This document shows, one piece after another, positions 1 to 8,461 of a stretch of DNA of 64,000 bases (positions within the stretch are counted from its first letter, which is position 1; every line of letters starts with the position of its first letter). Position numbers and translations under genes: made by a program. The notes below the pieces were generated by a model. The model was not told the DNA's origin, ran no database searches, and saw nothing but the letters and a program-made list of their open reading frames with translations. Origin of the DNA: Actinocorallia sp. API 0066 (GTDB lineage Bacteria; Actinomycetota; Actinomycetes; Streptosporangiales; Streptosporangiaceae); contig NZ_JAJLQY010000012.1 in assembly GCF_020991275.1 (NCBI RefSeq), positions 62,001-126,000 of the forward strand, given 5' to 3'.

Positions 1-1770
1 GGGCCCGGAGATCAGGGCGGCGCCGTACCGGCTCGCGGGATCCGCGGGAGCGACCGGCGCGGGGCCATACGGGGCGCTCGGTGGGTCTGTGGGGGCTTGG
101 TCGGGTTCGGTCGGCTGGGTGGAGCTGTGGCGGGGGCGCGGTGGGTTTGGGCCGTGCTGGGGCCACGCCGGGTTTGTGGGTGTGGGTGGTGTGCTTTGGG
201 CTGGGTTCGTCGGGTCGGGGCGGGGGGTGTCCAGGAGGGTGGAGTTCGGGTCGTCGGTGAGTTTGGCGGACAGTTCGGCCTGGGCGGCGCGTAGGTCGTC
301 GAGGCTTGGGAGGCCGTTGACGACGACGTCCTCGGGGCGGTCCGCGCCGGCGACGGGCAGGTCGGTGGTCGGCGCGCCGTCGCGTCGGGTTCCGTCGGGG
401 ACGGGGCGCGCGTAGCGGGGGGCGTCGCCGTCTCGGACGAGGGGCGCCCATTCGTCGCCGTGCGGGCCCGGCACCACGCCGTTGACGCGGCCGTGCCTGC
501 CGGTCGTCTCCTGGCCGTCGCCGAAACTCTCGCTCGCGTGGGCGCCGGGCCTCCGTGGCAGGCCCTCCGGCACGTCGCTGTCAGGCGGTTCGGAGTCCTC
601 GGCGCCGTGCCAGGACTCGTGCCGTCCGCCGCGCCCGTGCGCGGCCTGCCCACCGGAAGGCGCGCCGCCGTCACCGAACGCCCCGCCGAAGCCGCCTACC
701 GGACCGTCCCCGGCGGCCGTCCCGAAGCCCTGCGGCCCTGCGACGCCAGCGGGAGCCCCGCCCTCGCCGCCGGGCGCACCGAAGCCGTGCGGTGCGCTCG
801 GGCCCTCGGACGTGGGCGGGCCGGTGACGCCCGCCGGAGTGCCTCCGTGCGTCAGCCCGAAGCCTCCGCCGGGCACGCCGAAGCCTTCCGGTCCGCGGTA
901 GCCCTGCGGTGTGTTCGTGTCGTCAGCGGACGGGTCGCCTGCTGGGGCCGCGCTCTGGGGGAGGGCGGGGGAGCCGTGGGGGGTGAAGCCGCTGCCGTCG
1001 GTGGGGGCGTGGGGTGTGCCGTTGATGGTGTGGGTGGGGAGCGTGAACGGGGTGGTGGAGGTGTGGGGGAAGACGCCCGGTGCGTTGGTGGTGGGGGAGG
1101 GGAGGGGGGCCGGGTCGCCGGGGGCTGCGGAGGCGGCGCCTGCGATGGCGCCCAGGACGTCCTGGACGTGGTCGGAGGGGGAGGTGTGTGGGAAGACGCC
1201 GTCAGGGGACGGGGGTATGGGTGGGGTGCCGGAGGTGGGCGTGGAGGGGTCGGCGATGCCGAAGCCGGGGGGGACGGTGCCCGGGGGCGGGACGCCCGGG
1301 AGGCCGTTGGACGGGGAAGGAAGGCTTCGGGGTTGGGGCGAGGGGGGCAGGGCCCGGGTGGGACCGAGGACGAAGGGTCGGGGGTCGCCTTCGGTGAGCT
1401 GGCGCAGCAGCCAGGACGGGAGGAGCGCCTGGATGGCCAGTCCCGCGTCGACGGCGAGCCACCAGCGGGCCTCCGGCCAGGCGGCGGCGACGTCGGTGAG
1501 CTTCAGCCGCAGATGGTGGCGGAACGCCGGGCCGAGCCGGGCGCGCATCGCCTCCGGCGAGGTGTAGACGAGCACGTGGGTGCGGTCGTCGAGCTCCTGG
1601 GTCGGCCAGGTCGGCTGGACCGCCTCGGCGAGCACGTGCCCCGCCGTCTCGGGGGCGAGCGGGACGACCACCTCGGCGTCGGCGAGCAGCCGGAAGTAGC
1701 GCTCAGGGTCGCCGAGCGCACCGGCCAGGAGCCTTTCCAGCTCGGTCGCGGGCTGCCATTCGTCGGCCAC
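1..1770 (-). CDS. SseB N-terminal-domain protein with long Pro/Gly-rich tail (3' end cut by window)
   Basis: The frame reads without a stop from a GTG at 1770 to the window edge (590 codons), so the C-terminus lies outside. AGGAG sits about 9 nt before the GTG. Residues 1 to about 120 are compact and look like the SseB N-terminal fold: a helix around LERLLAGALGDPE, then VVVPLAPE and a strand THVLVYTSPEAM. From about residue 130 the protein is low-complexity, with Pro, Gly, Ser and Thr and irregular GFG/GGFG units (roughly residues 270-370). SseB-like domains are common in actinobacteria, often near type VII secretion genes, but none is visible here. The coding strand is strongly C-rich in the tail. 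Family assignment is from motif impression; the tail could be a surface or linker region. Function unknown. Confidence 0.65.
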   Translation of the reverse strand, partial: MADEWQPATELERLLAGALGDPERYFRLLADAEVVVPLAPETAGHVLAEAVQPTWPTQELDDRTHVLVYTSPEAMRARLGPAFRHHLRLKLTDVAAAWPEARWWLAVDAGLAIQALLPSWLLRQLTEGDPRPFVLGPTRALPPSPQPRSLPSPSNGLPGVPPPGTVPPGFGIADPSTPTSGTPPIPPSPDGVFPHTSPSDHVQDVLGAIAGAASAAPGDPAPLPSPTTNAPGVFPHTSTTPFTLPTHTINGTPHAPTDGSGFTPHGSPALPQSAAPAGDPSADDTNTPQGYRGPEGFGVPGGGFGLTHGGTPAGVTGPPTSEGPSAPHGFGAPGGEGGAPAGVAGPQGFGTAAGDGPVGGFGGAFGDGGAPSGGQAAHGRGGRHESWHGAEDSEPPDSDVPEGLPRRPGAHASESFGDGQETTGRHGRVNGVVPGPHGDEWAPLVRDGDAPRYARPVPDGTRRDGAPTTDLPVAGADRPEDVVVNGLPSLDDLRAAQAELSAKLTDDPNSTLLDTPRPDPTNPAQSTPPTPTNPAWPQHGPNPPRPRHSSTQPTEPDQAPTDPPSAPYGPAPVAPADPASRYGAALISGP

Positions 1771-1946
1771 GTTATGCAACTCCTCAGACGTCCTGCGGAC
1801 CCCCTTACGCTACCGGAGTGAGCACCGCTCATTCCGCCCGTCGCGGGGGCTCGGAGCCCGTCGCGGCGACCTCTTCCAGGCGCGTCGCGGCCGAGATCCG
1901 TTTAGGGAATCATGTGACGTTCCAGAACTTCTCCGGAGGGGGTCGC

Positions 1947-2321
1947 ATGCGACGCGGGGTCTTGGCCGTCGTGCTGCTGGCGGTGACGGCGGCGCAGGGA
2001 TGCTCGGTCGTCGACGGGGTGCTCGGCAACCGCGCCGAGGTGTGCGAAGAGACACAGGAGGCGATCGACGGGTTCGCGGCGCAGCTGAAGACGCTGCCGC
2101 CGAACGACAACGCGGCGTGGGCGCAGGCGGCGACCGACTTCGCGACGCGGCTCGACGGCCTGGCGAAGAAGTCCGACGACGCGAAGTTGCGCGACACCCT
2201 CACCGGCCTCGCGACGTCATGGCGCGAGGCCGGACCCGGCCTCACCGACACGGGCGACGTCGCGAAGCTGACCGAACTCGTCCGCGACCAGCCCGCCAAG
2301 CTCGGCGCCGCCTGCGGCTGA
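1947..2321 (+). CDS. Small putative lipoprotein
   Basis: The product is 124 aa. It starts at ATG 1947 with GGAGGG 6 nt upstream; the upstream in-frame extension lacks such a site. The N-terminus is a short signal peptide (MRRG, then a hydrophobic VLAVVLLAVTAAQ stretch) ending in QGC, a plausible though not canonical lipobox with Cys about 20. The mature part is helical, Ala/Lys/Asp-rich and has one further cysteine pair candidate (Cys in EVCEE and the C-terminal AACG). I infer an exported, lipid-anchored protein of unknown role. It is divergent from the SseB-domain gene, with which it shares a 176-bp promoter interval, and convergent with the penicillin-binding protein gene. Confidence 0.75.
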   Translation: MRRGVLAVVLLAVTAAQGCSVVDGVLGNRAEVCEETQEAIDGFAAQLKTLPPNDNAAWAQAATDFATRLDGLAKKSDDAKLRDTLTGLATSWREAGPGLTDTGDVAKLTELVRDQPAKLGAACG

Positions 2322-2337
2322 CCGGCCCGGTGCGGGT

Positions 2338-2367
2338 CGGCGGGACGGCCGGGGGGCCGTCCCGCCG
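2338..2367. terminator. Bidirectional hairpin terminator between convergent genes
   Basis: A perfect 13-bp stem (CGGCGGGACGGCC, 2338-2350) with a 4-nt loop pairs with 2355-2367. It sits exactly in the 53-bp gap between the stop codons of the lipoprotein gene and the penicillin-binding protein gene. There is no T-run, as is usual for actinobacterial terminators. Confidence 0.8.
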
Positions 2368-2374
2368 TGACGCG

Positions 2375-5131
2375 TCAGGGGCCGCCCTGGCCGCCGTCCG
2401 GTGGCGCGCCGCCCTGGTCGGGTGGCGGGACGCCGCCGTCGTCCGGTGGGACGCCGCCGTCATCGGGGAGGTCGGGGCCGTCACCGGGCTGGCCGGGACC
2501 GCCCGGCTCGGGCTCCACGGGCGGCTCGACGGTGGGCTCGTCGGGGCCTTCCGGGCCGCTGGGGGACGGGCCGCTGGGCGAGGACGGGCCGTCCGGCTCG
2601 GGCGCGTAGTCGTAGTACGGCGTGTAGTCGTAGGTGACGGGGTCGGGGAACTCCTTCACCTCCATGCCCTGTGTCGCCTCCGCCATGAACTGGCGCCAGA
2701 CCATCGCGGGCAGCACGCCGCCGTACGCCGAGTAGGGCGACAGGTTGAGCGACTTCGACATGTTCTTCGTCTGGAAGATCCCGACCGATGTGGAGATCTG
2801 GGGGATGTACCCGTTGAACCACACGGCGGCGCCGCCGTCCGTGGTGCCCGTCTTGCCCGCGGCGTCACGGTCGTACAGGCGGGCGGCGGTGGCGGTGCCG
2901 CTCCGGACGACCTGCTCCATCGCGTAGGTGGCGTCTGCGGCGGTGTCCTTGCTCATCACCCGGACGCCCTCGACCTTGATCTTCCGCTCGACGCCGCGCC
3001 GGTTGGTGATGGACTTGATGACGTGCGGCTTGTACCAGATGCCGGCGTTCGCGAACGCCGCGTACGCGCCCGCCTGCTGGGCCGGGCTCACGTCGGTGAC
3101 GCCGAGCGGGAACGTCGCCGCCGTGTTCGCCCCGTTCGCGGTGAGCTGCGACCTGGGGATGCCGAGGCTCTCCGCCAGCTTCACGATCCTGTCGTTGCCG
3201 ATGTCCTGGCCGAGCCGGACATAGGACGTGTTCGTGGAGTCGCGCGTCATCTGGACCAGGTTCAGGTTCCCGTAGCCGCGGCCCGAGGAGTTGCGGATCG
3301 GATGCCCGTTGACGACGAGCGGGGCGGCGCCGCTGTAGGTGTCGGTGAGCTTCACGCCGGACTCCAGCGCGGCGGCCAGCGCGAACGGCTTGAACCCGGA
3401 ACCGGCCTGCGCGCGCAGGCCGAACGAGCTGCTCAGCTGCTCCTTCAGGAAGTCGCGGCCGCCGTAGAACGCCATCACCTCGCCGGTGCCCGGATCGACG
3501 GCCGTCAGCCCGACGCGCTGCTCCTTGGGCATGTCAGCGGGGACGTTGTCCTTGACGGCCTTGACGGCGGCGTCCATGAGCGGCTTGCGGAACGTGGTGA
3601 CGACGCGCAGGCCGCCGAGCGCGAGGTCCTCGTCGTCGATGCCGCGCTGCTCGCGCAGCTCCTTCTTGGCGACGTTGACCATGTAGCCGATCTGGCCCCG
3701 GTAGATGTTCTTGTGCTCCTCCTTGACCGGGGTCGGGAACTTGAGCGCGCTCGCCTCCGCCTGGGTGAGGTTGCCCGCGTCGACCATGCCGTTGACGACG
3801 TAGCGCCAGCGCGACTCCAGGGAGGCGCGGTTCTCCTTGGTGACCTTGCTGAACGTGGACGGCTGCTGGATCGTCGCGGCGAGGTAGGCGCCCTGGGCCG
3901 GGTCGAGGTCCTTGGCGTCCACCTTGAAGTACGTCTGGGCGGCGGCCTGTATGCCGTAGCTCTGGCGGCCGAAGTAGATGGTGTTGAGGTACTGCTCCAT
4001 GATCCAGTCCTTGTCCTTGGACTGGCTCACCTTCAGCGACACCATCACCTCCTTCAGCTTCCGGAACAGGGAGCGCTCCTGGCTGAGGCCGCTGTAGTAG
4101 TTGCGGACCATCTGCTGGGTGATGGTGGAGCCGCCCTGCACCTGCTGGCCCGAGACGGTCGACCAGAAGGCGCGGAACGTGCCCGAGACCGAGATGCCGG
4201 GGTCGGTGTAGAAGCTCCGGTTCTCGGCGGAGATGACCGCTTCCTTGACGGACGGGGACACCGCGGCCAGGTCGACCGGACGCCGGTTGGTGCCCTCCTC
4301 GACGATGACCGTCTTGCCGTCCGCGTAGTAGAAGATGTTGAGCTGCTCGCGCGCGCTGAGCTGCTGGCTCTCCGGGATCGGGGTGAGCACGTAGGCGATC
4401 GCGAACAGGATGACGCCGATACCGAGCACCCCGAGCACGCCGTAGGCGAGCCGCCTGATCAGCCTGCCCCGGCGCCGCTTCAGGCCGGGCTGCCGCGACG
4501 CCGTCGAAGGCTCCGGCTTCCCTGACGCGCCCTCGCCCGCCTTGCCAGCCCCGGCCGAGCCGGACGCCGCGCCGATGGCCGCGAGATCCGGCAGCGCCTC
4601 GACCCGCGTCGTCGCCGCGGGCTCCAGCACCGGCAGCGCCTCCACCCGCGTGGTCTCCGCCGACGTCTCCCCGACTTCATCGGCGTCCGCGTCGAGCCGT
4701 GTGGTTTCGTCCGTCTCGACGAGCGCGCCGGTGTCGAGCCGCGTGGCGTCGTCGGGCACGTCGGCTTCGAGGCGCGCGGTGTCATCGAGCGGGGCGTCCG
4801 TGTCGAGCCGTGCGGTTTCGTCTGCTTCGGCGGATGCGTCGGCTTCGGGCGGCGTGGTGTCGTCGGCTTCGACGGGAGTGTCGGCGTCGCGGGCGTCGCG
4901 GTCGTCGGGTGTGTTCTCGTCGTCCGGGTCGAGGGGGGTTTCCGTGGCTTCGGTGGGGGTGGGGGTGGGGGTGACCTGCTCGGCGGGGGTGGGCAGGTCG
5001 ACGGGGTCGGTGGCCGCCTCGGGAGGCTCGGGGGTCTCCGGGGTGGCCGGTTCTCGCTGGTCCGCGGGTGGTTCCGGCGGGGACCCCTCCCCCCGCGCCG
5101 TTTCCCGCGGTTCATCGCCATTCTCGCTCAA
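2375..5131 (-). CDS. Class A penicillin-binding protein (bifunctional transglycosylase/transpeptidase)
   Basis: This 918-aa bitopic membrane enzyme polymerises and cross-links peptidoglycan. The order is: an acidic, Thr/Asp/Pro-rich cytoplasmic tail (1 to about 220); a basic stretch and one membrane segment (about 231-256); a GT51 glycosyltransferase (about 290-460) with ENRSFY and QGGSTITQQM motifs; a transpeptidase (about 545-800) with SGFK (catalytic Ser about 578), STN (SxN) and KTGT; and a Pro/Gly-rich tail. The start is TTG 5131, after which MSENGDEP follows; the ribosome-binding site is weak. The cytoplasmic tail is unusually long and carries repeated TTRVEALP and TARLD/TTRLD units. 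It corresponds to actinobacterial PonA-type enzymes. The FKBP gene is upstream on the same strand, separated by about 150 bp and a terminator. Confidence 0.93.
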   Translation of the reverse strand: MSENGDEPRETARGEGSPPEPPADQREPATPETPEPPEAATDPVDLPTPAEQVTPTPTPTEATETPLDPDDENTPDDRDARDADTPVEADDTTPPEADASAEADETARLDTDAPLDDTARLEADVPDDATRLDTGALVETDETTRLDADADEVGETSAETTRVEALPVLEPAATTRVEALPDLAAIGAASGSAGAGKAGEGASGKPEPSTASRQPGLKRRRGRLIRRLAYGVLGVLGIGVILFAIAYVLTPIPESQQLSAREQLNIFYYADGKTVIVEEGTNRRPVDLAAVSPSVKEAVISAENRSFYTDPGISVSGTFRAFWSTVSGQQVQGGSTITQQMVRNYYSGLSQERSLFRKLKEVMVSLKVSQSKDKDWIMEQYLNTIYFGRQSYGIQAAAQTYFKVDAKDLDPAQGAYLAATIQQPSTFSKVTKENRASLESRWRYVVNGMVDAGNLTQAEASALKFPTPVKEEHKNIYRGQIGYMVNVAKKELREQRGIDDEDLALGGLRVVTTFRKPLMDAAVKAVKDNVPADMPKEQRVGLTAVDPGTGEVMAFYGGRDFLKEQLSSSFGLRAQAGSGFKPFALAAALESGVKLTDTYSGAAPLVVNGHPIRNSSGRGYGNLNLVQMTRDSTNTSYVRLGQDIGNDRIVKLAESLGIPRSQLTANGANTAATFPLGVTDVSPAQQAGAYAAFANAGIWYKPHVIKSITNRRGVERKIKVEGVRVMSKDTAADATYAMEQVVRSGTATAARLYDRDAAGKTGTTDGGAAVWFNGYIPQISTSVGIFQTKNMSKSLNLSPYSAYGGVLPAMVWRQFMAEATQGMEVKEFPDPVTYDYTPYYDYAPEPDGPSSPSGPSPSGPEGPDEPTVEPPVEPEPGGPGQPGDGPDLPDDGGVPPDDGGVPPPDQGGAPPDGGQGGP

Positions 5132-5244
5132 GATGCCCCCGTTACCCTTCCGTTACGCATGACGATACCGGAGCGCGGGTCCGCCCGGACGCGGGCCCCA
5201 CGCGCCCTGTGGATAAGTCTGAGGTGCTGCCGGAGAATGCCGAA

Positions 5245-5279
5245 AGCGGCCGATCCCCACCCGAAGGGGACCGACCGCT
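5245..5279 (-). terminator. Hairpin terminator after the FKBP gene
   Basis: On the minus-strand RNA, a 14-bp stem (two G-U pairs) closes a 7-nt UUCGGGU loop. It lies 6 nt past the stop codon of the FKBP-type gene at 5286. Confidence 0.75.
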
Positions 5280-5285
5280 CCTCGC

Positions 5286-6356
5286 TCAGACGGCGGCGAG
5301 CACGTCCACGACGAACACCAGGGTGTCGCCCTTCTCGATGCCCGCGTCCTTGTTCCCGTCCTTGTAGCCGTCCTCGGAGGGGATGACGAGCAGCAGGCGG
5401 CTGCCGGCCTTGACGCCGACGAGCGCCTTGTCCCACCCGGCGATGACCTGGCCCTCGCCGATCTTGAAGCTGGCGGGCTGGCCGTTGGCCCAGCTGGAGT
5501 CGAACTCCTTGCCGGTGCGCCAGACCTTGCCCGAGTAGTTCGTGACGAGTGTCTGGCCCTTCTGCGAGACCGGCCCGGTGCCCTCGATGAGCGTCTTGAC
5601 GACGAGCTCCTTGGGCGGGTCGTTCTTGGGGATGTCGAACGTCGGGGCGTCCGTCGCCTCCTTGCCGGGGTTGACCTTCGGCAGGGACTTGTCGTCCTGG
5701 GCGAGGTGCTCGCCGGTCACCTGGTACTGCTTGCTGACGACGTCGAGGATGAACACGACGTTGTCGTCCTTGGCGAGGTCGGTCTGCTCGGCGGTCTCGC
5801 CCAGCTCGCTGACGGGGATCGTCAGGAGGTAGCGGTCGCCGATCTTGGCGGACTTGATCGCGTCGTCGAGCCGCTTGAAGCCGCTGCCCTCGCCGCCGAC
5901 GGGCAGCGTGGTGGGGCCGCCCTCGGCGTAGCTGCTGTTCTTCTCCTCGTGCTCCTTGGCCCCGGTCCACTGGTAGGTCTCGAAGTTGACGTAGGCGGTG
6001 TCGCCGTCCTTGAGCGCCTCGCCGTCGCCGGAGATCAGCTTCTCGGTGCGGCCCTTGGTGTAGGGCTCGACCTCGGGCCAGGAGACGTTCGGGTCCTTGT
6101 TGAAGGCGCCGGTGACGGTGAAGTTCTCCTCCGGCCGGGTGAGGGTCCAGGCGCCGCCCGCGACGCCGGCGATGACGGCCAGCACGAGGAGGCCGACGCC
6201 GGTCTGCCGGATCCGCTGCTTGCGCAGTTCCGCCTTGTTGGCCGGACGCTTCAACGACCCCTTGCCCCGGTTGATGCCGTGCGGGGTGAAGCTGGTCCGG
6301 CTGATGTCCCGGGCGTCCGGCAGCTTCACGCTGGGGGTCTTGTCACTGTCCGACAT
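5286..6356 (-). CDS. Membrane-anchored FKBP-type peptidyl-prolyl isomerase, two FKBP domains
   Basis: The protein has 356 aa from ATG 6356 (AGGA just upstream; an upstream in-frame extension of 16 residues looks non-coding). A basic cytoplasmic N-terminus (about 1-55) is followed by one membrane segment around GVGLLVLAVIAGVAGGAW (about 58-78), so the rest is extracytoplasmic. Residues about 95-210 form a first FKBP-like domain (GDTAYVNFETY, GDRYLLTIP). Residues about 255-356 form a second, better conserved one (LVTNYSGKVW, FDSSW, VIAGWDKALVGVKAGSRLLLVIP). The family catalyses cis-trans isomerisation of prolyl bonds during protein folding outside the membrane. The first domain is more degenerate and may be structural. 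Confidence 0.88.
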   Translation of the reverse strand: MSDSDKTPSVKLPDARDISRTSFTPHGINRGKGSLKRPANKAELRKQRIRQTGVGLLVLAVIAGVAGGAWTLTRPEENFTVTGAFNKDPNVSWPEVEPYTKGRTEKLISGDGEALKDGDTAYVNFETYQWTGAKEHEEKNSSYAEGGPTTLPVGGEGSGFKRLDDAIKSAKIGDRYLLTIPVSELGETAEQTDLAKDDNVVFILDVVSKQYQVTGEHLAQDDKSLPKVNPGKEATDAPTFDIPKNDPPKELVVKTLIEGTGPVSQKGQTLVTNYSGKVWRTGKEFDSSWANGQPASFKIGEGQVIAGWDKALVGVKAGSRLLLVIPSEDGYKDGNKDAGIEKGDTLVFVVDVLAAV

Positions 6357-6419
6357 GGTCCTCAGATCTCCGGTCGACGTCAGGCGTGGGGGGCGGGGCC
6401 ACACTCTTCCAGCTCCACC

Positions 6420-6653
6420 CTAAGGACGGAGTGAAATCACCTCAAAATACCGGCACCCCGGCCCTGCCCCCACCAATGCGAGCCCACCTTCCCACGCTCC
6501 GGCGCTTTCCGTCTCTCCCGGCAGCCCCTGGGCCGCCGCACGTGTCCCGGATCTCCCACGGGTCCCGGCAAGGCGCCGGATTTCCTTGGGATCTCCCGGG
6601 TTGGGTGGGGGCGGGAGGCGTTTCTTGGGGGTCTTGTTGGCCATCTTGGCCAT
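6420..6653 (-). CDS. Possible small basic protein (doubtful)
   Basis: This is a 77-aa reading frame from ATG 6653 with GGAG about 9 nt upstream. It begins MAKMANKTPKKR, then a short Pro run and PGDPKEIRRLAG. The first 35 residues look like a natural basic N-terminus; the rest is low in structure and could be chance coding in GC-rich DNA. I do not recognise a family. If not coding, the 457 bp between the FKBP gene and the tRNA hold no other gene that I can support. Confidence 0.25.
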   Translation of the reverse strand: MAKMANKTPKKRLPPPPNPGDPKEIRRLAGTRGRSGTRAAAQGLPGETESAGAWEGGLALVGAGPGCRYFEVISLRP

Positions 6654-6813
6654 GCGGGGTGTCTCCGTCTGATAACGAGGTTGACGGCCCGCTCTACACT
6701 CAGGGATGATCGGTCGCCATCGGCTGACCTGCGGATCCTTTGCTGTCCCGCCCGTGGGCGGGGGCACGGATTCGGAGGGTCGGCGGGAAGTTGCAGGTAG
6801 ACGACTTGATCTT
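6654..6813. other. Gene-free interval upstream of tRNA-Arg, with a hairpin
   Basis: There is no convincing coding frame. A perfect 7-bp GC hairpin (CCCGCCC, 2-nt loop, GGGCGGG) lies at 6747-6762. The tRNA promoter should be here; TTGACG at 6681 is a possible -35, but no well-spaced -10 follows. Confidence 0.4.
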
Positions 6814-6887
<74 letters not shown>

Positions 6888-6997
6888 CAGTTCTCGGGGC
6901 ACCACCACCACAGATCCGGAACCGGTGGATCTTCACTGGCTGGCGTCATGTCCGAAAACCGCCAGTCAACGCGTCCGGCATCGCGCAGACTGAAGGG

Positions 6998-8461
6998 GTG
7001 ACGCAGACAGAGGAGGCCCGCTACCAGGCGGTGCGCGGCCGTGACGCGAGGTTCGACGGCGAGTTCTTCTTCGCCGTGCGGACGACCGGCGTCTACTGCC
7101 GCCCGTCCTGTCCGTCGCGGCCTCCCCGGCGGGAGAACGTCGTCTTCTATCCGAGCGCGGCAGCCGCGCAGGCGGGCGGCTTCAGGGCGTGCCGCCGGTG
7201 CCGTCCGGACGCGGTGCCGGGCTCGGCGGCCTGGCAGGCGCGGGCCGACGCGTCGGCGCGGGCGATGCGGCTGATCGGCGACGGCGCGGTGGACAGGGAC
7301 GGCGTCGCGGGGCTCGCGGCCCGCCTGGGGTACAGCCCGCGCCAGCTCCAGCGGCTGCTCGTGGCCGAGGTAGGGGCGGGCCCGCTCGCCCTGGCCAGGG
7401 CGCAGCGCGCGCACAGCGCCAGGATCCTGCTCCAGACGACGACGCTGCCCGTGACGGACGTCGCGTTCGCGGCCGGGTTCGCCAGCGTGCGCCAGTTCAA
7501 CGACACGGTCCGCGCGGTGTACGCGGCGACGCCCACCGAACTCCGTGCCTCGGGACGGAACCCTGTACGGGCGTCCTCCTCGGGCATCCCTCTGCGGCTC
7601 GCCTATCGCGGGCCCTACGCGGCCCGCCCTGTGTTCGACTTCCTGGCCGCCCGTGCCATCCCCGGCGTGGAGGAGATGGAGGGCGAGCCCGGGGCACGCC
7701 GCTACCGCAGGACGCTCGCGCTACCGGGCGGTCCTGGGCTCGTCGCCGTCAGGGAGCCGTCGGGGGAGCGCGGGTGGCTGGAGTGCACGGTGACGCTCGC
7801 TGATCTGCGTGACCTGGCGGCGGCCACCCAGCGCGTTCGGAGGCTGTTCGACCTGGACGCCGATCCCTACGCCGTCGCCGAGACGCTGTCGGGTGATCCC
7901 GTCCTGGGGCCGTTGGTGGAGGCCGTCCCAGGGGTGCGGGCCCCGGGCGCCGCCGATCCCGAGGAGTTGGCGTTCCGCGCGGTGCTCGGCCAGCAGGTCA
8001 CCGTGGCGGCGGCGCGCACGCTCGGCGGAAGGGTCGTCAGCGCCTTGGGGACACCGCTCCCCGAGCCTTCCGGCACGCTCACCCACCTGTTCCCGGAGGC
8101 TGCCGCGCTCGCCGAGTCTCCTTTGACGGGCTTGGGTATGCCCGCCTCCCGGCACGCCGCCCTGCACGCGTTGGCTACGGCGCTTTCCAGTGGCGAGATC
8201 CCTCTGGATCCGGGAGCCGACCGTGACGAGGCGGAGAAGGCGCTCCTGTCCGTCCGCGGCATCGGCGCCTGGACCGCCGCCTACATCCGCATGCGCGCGC
8301 TCGGCGACCCCGACGTGCTGCCGCCCGGCGACGTCGTGCTGCGCCGCGCGCTGGCCGCCGCGGGCGCGCCCGACCCCGTGGCCTGGGCGCCCTGGCGCAG
8401 CTACGCCACCCAGCTGCTGTGGCGCGCGCCCGCGCCCTCCCGAGAAAGGAACGGATCATGA
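6998..8461 (+). CDS. alkA: Ada/AlkA fusion: methyl-phosphotriester sensor, AraC activator and 3-methyladenine glycosylase
   Basis: The protein has 487 aa from GTG 6998. The order is: an Ada metal-binding domain with Cys34, Cys38, Cys65 and Cys68 (CRPSC, CRRC), where the first Cys accepts methyl groups from DNA phosphotriesters; an AraC-type helix-turn-helix (about 85-180); an AlkA N-terminal domain; and a helix-hairpin-helix-GPD glycosylase (about 300-470) with LLSVRGIGAWTAAYI and the catalytic Asp in PPGDVV. It should sense alkylation, activate repair genes and excise 3-methyladenine. The same fusion followed by ogt occurs in Mycobacterium tuberculosis (Rv1317c-Rv1316c). It overlaps ogt by ATGA, so the two are translationally coupled. 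Confidence 0.93.
   Translation: MTQTEEARYQAVRGRDARFDGEFFFAVRTTGVYCRPSCPSRPPRRENVVFYPSAAAAQAGGFRACRRCRPDAVPGSAAWQARADASARAMRLIGDGAVDRDGVAGLAARLGYSPRQLQRLLVAEVGAGPLALARAQRAHSARILLQTTTLPVTDVAFAAGFASVRQFNDTVRAVYAATPTELRASGRNPVRASSSGIPLRLAYRGPYAARPVFDFLAARAIPGVEEMEGEPGARRYRRTLALPGGPGLVAVREPSGERGWLECTVTLADLRDLAAATQRVRRLFDLDADPYAVAETLSGDPVLGPLVEAVPGVRAPGAADPEELAFRAVLGQQVTVAAARTLGGRVVSALGTPLPEPSGTLTHLFPEAAALAESPLTGLGMPASRHAALHALATALSSGEIPLDPGADRDEAEKALLSVRGIGAWTAAYIRMRALGDPDVLPPGDVVLRRALAAAGAPDPVAWAPWRSYATQLLWRAPAPSRERNGS

Noticed and set aside
460-1821. A 453-codon plus-strand reading frame at the window start
   Set aside because: It is the mirror of the minus-strand SseB-domain gene; its protein is a run of Gly/Arg/Ala with no fold, and the minus frame has a good start and domain-like N-terminus.
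2000-4525. An 841-codon plus-strand frame opposite the PBP gene
   Set aside because: Antisense shadow: no start signal, and the opposite strand has all transglycosylase and transpeptidase motifs.
6386-6709. A plus-strand 107-codon frame before the tRNA
   Set aside because: Low-complexity, no ribosome-binding site, and overlaps the opposite-strand candidate.
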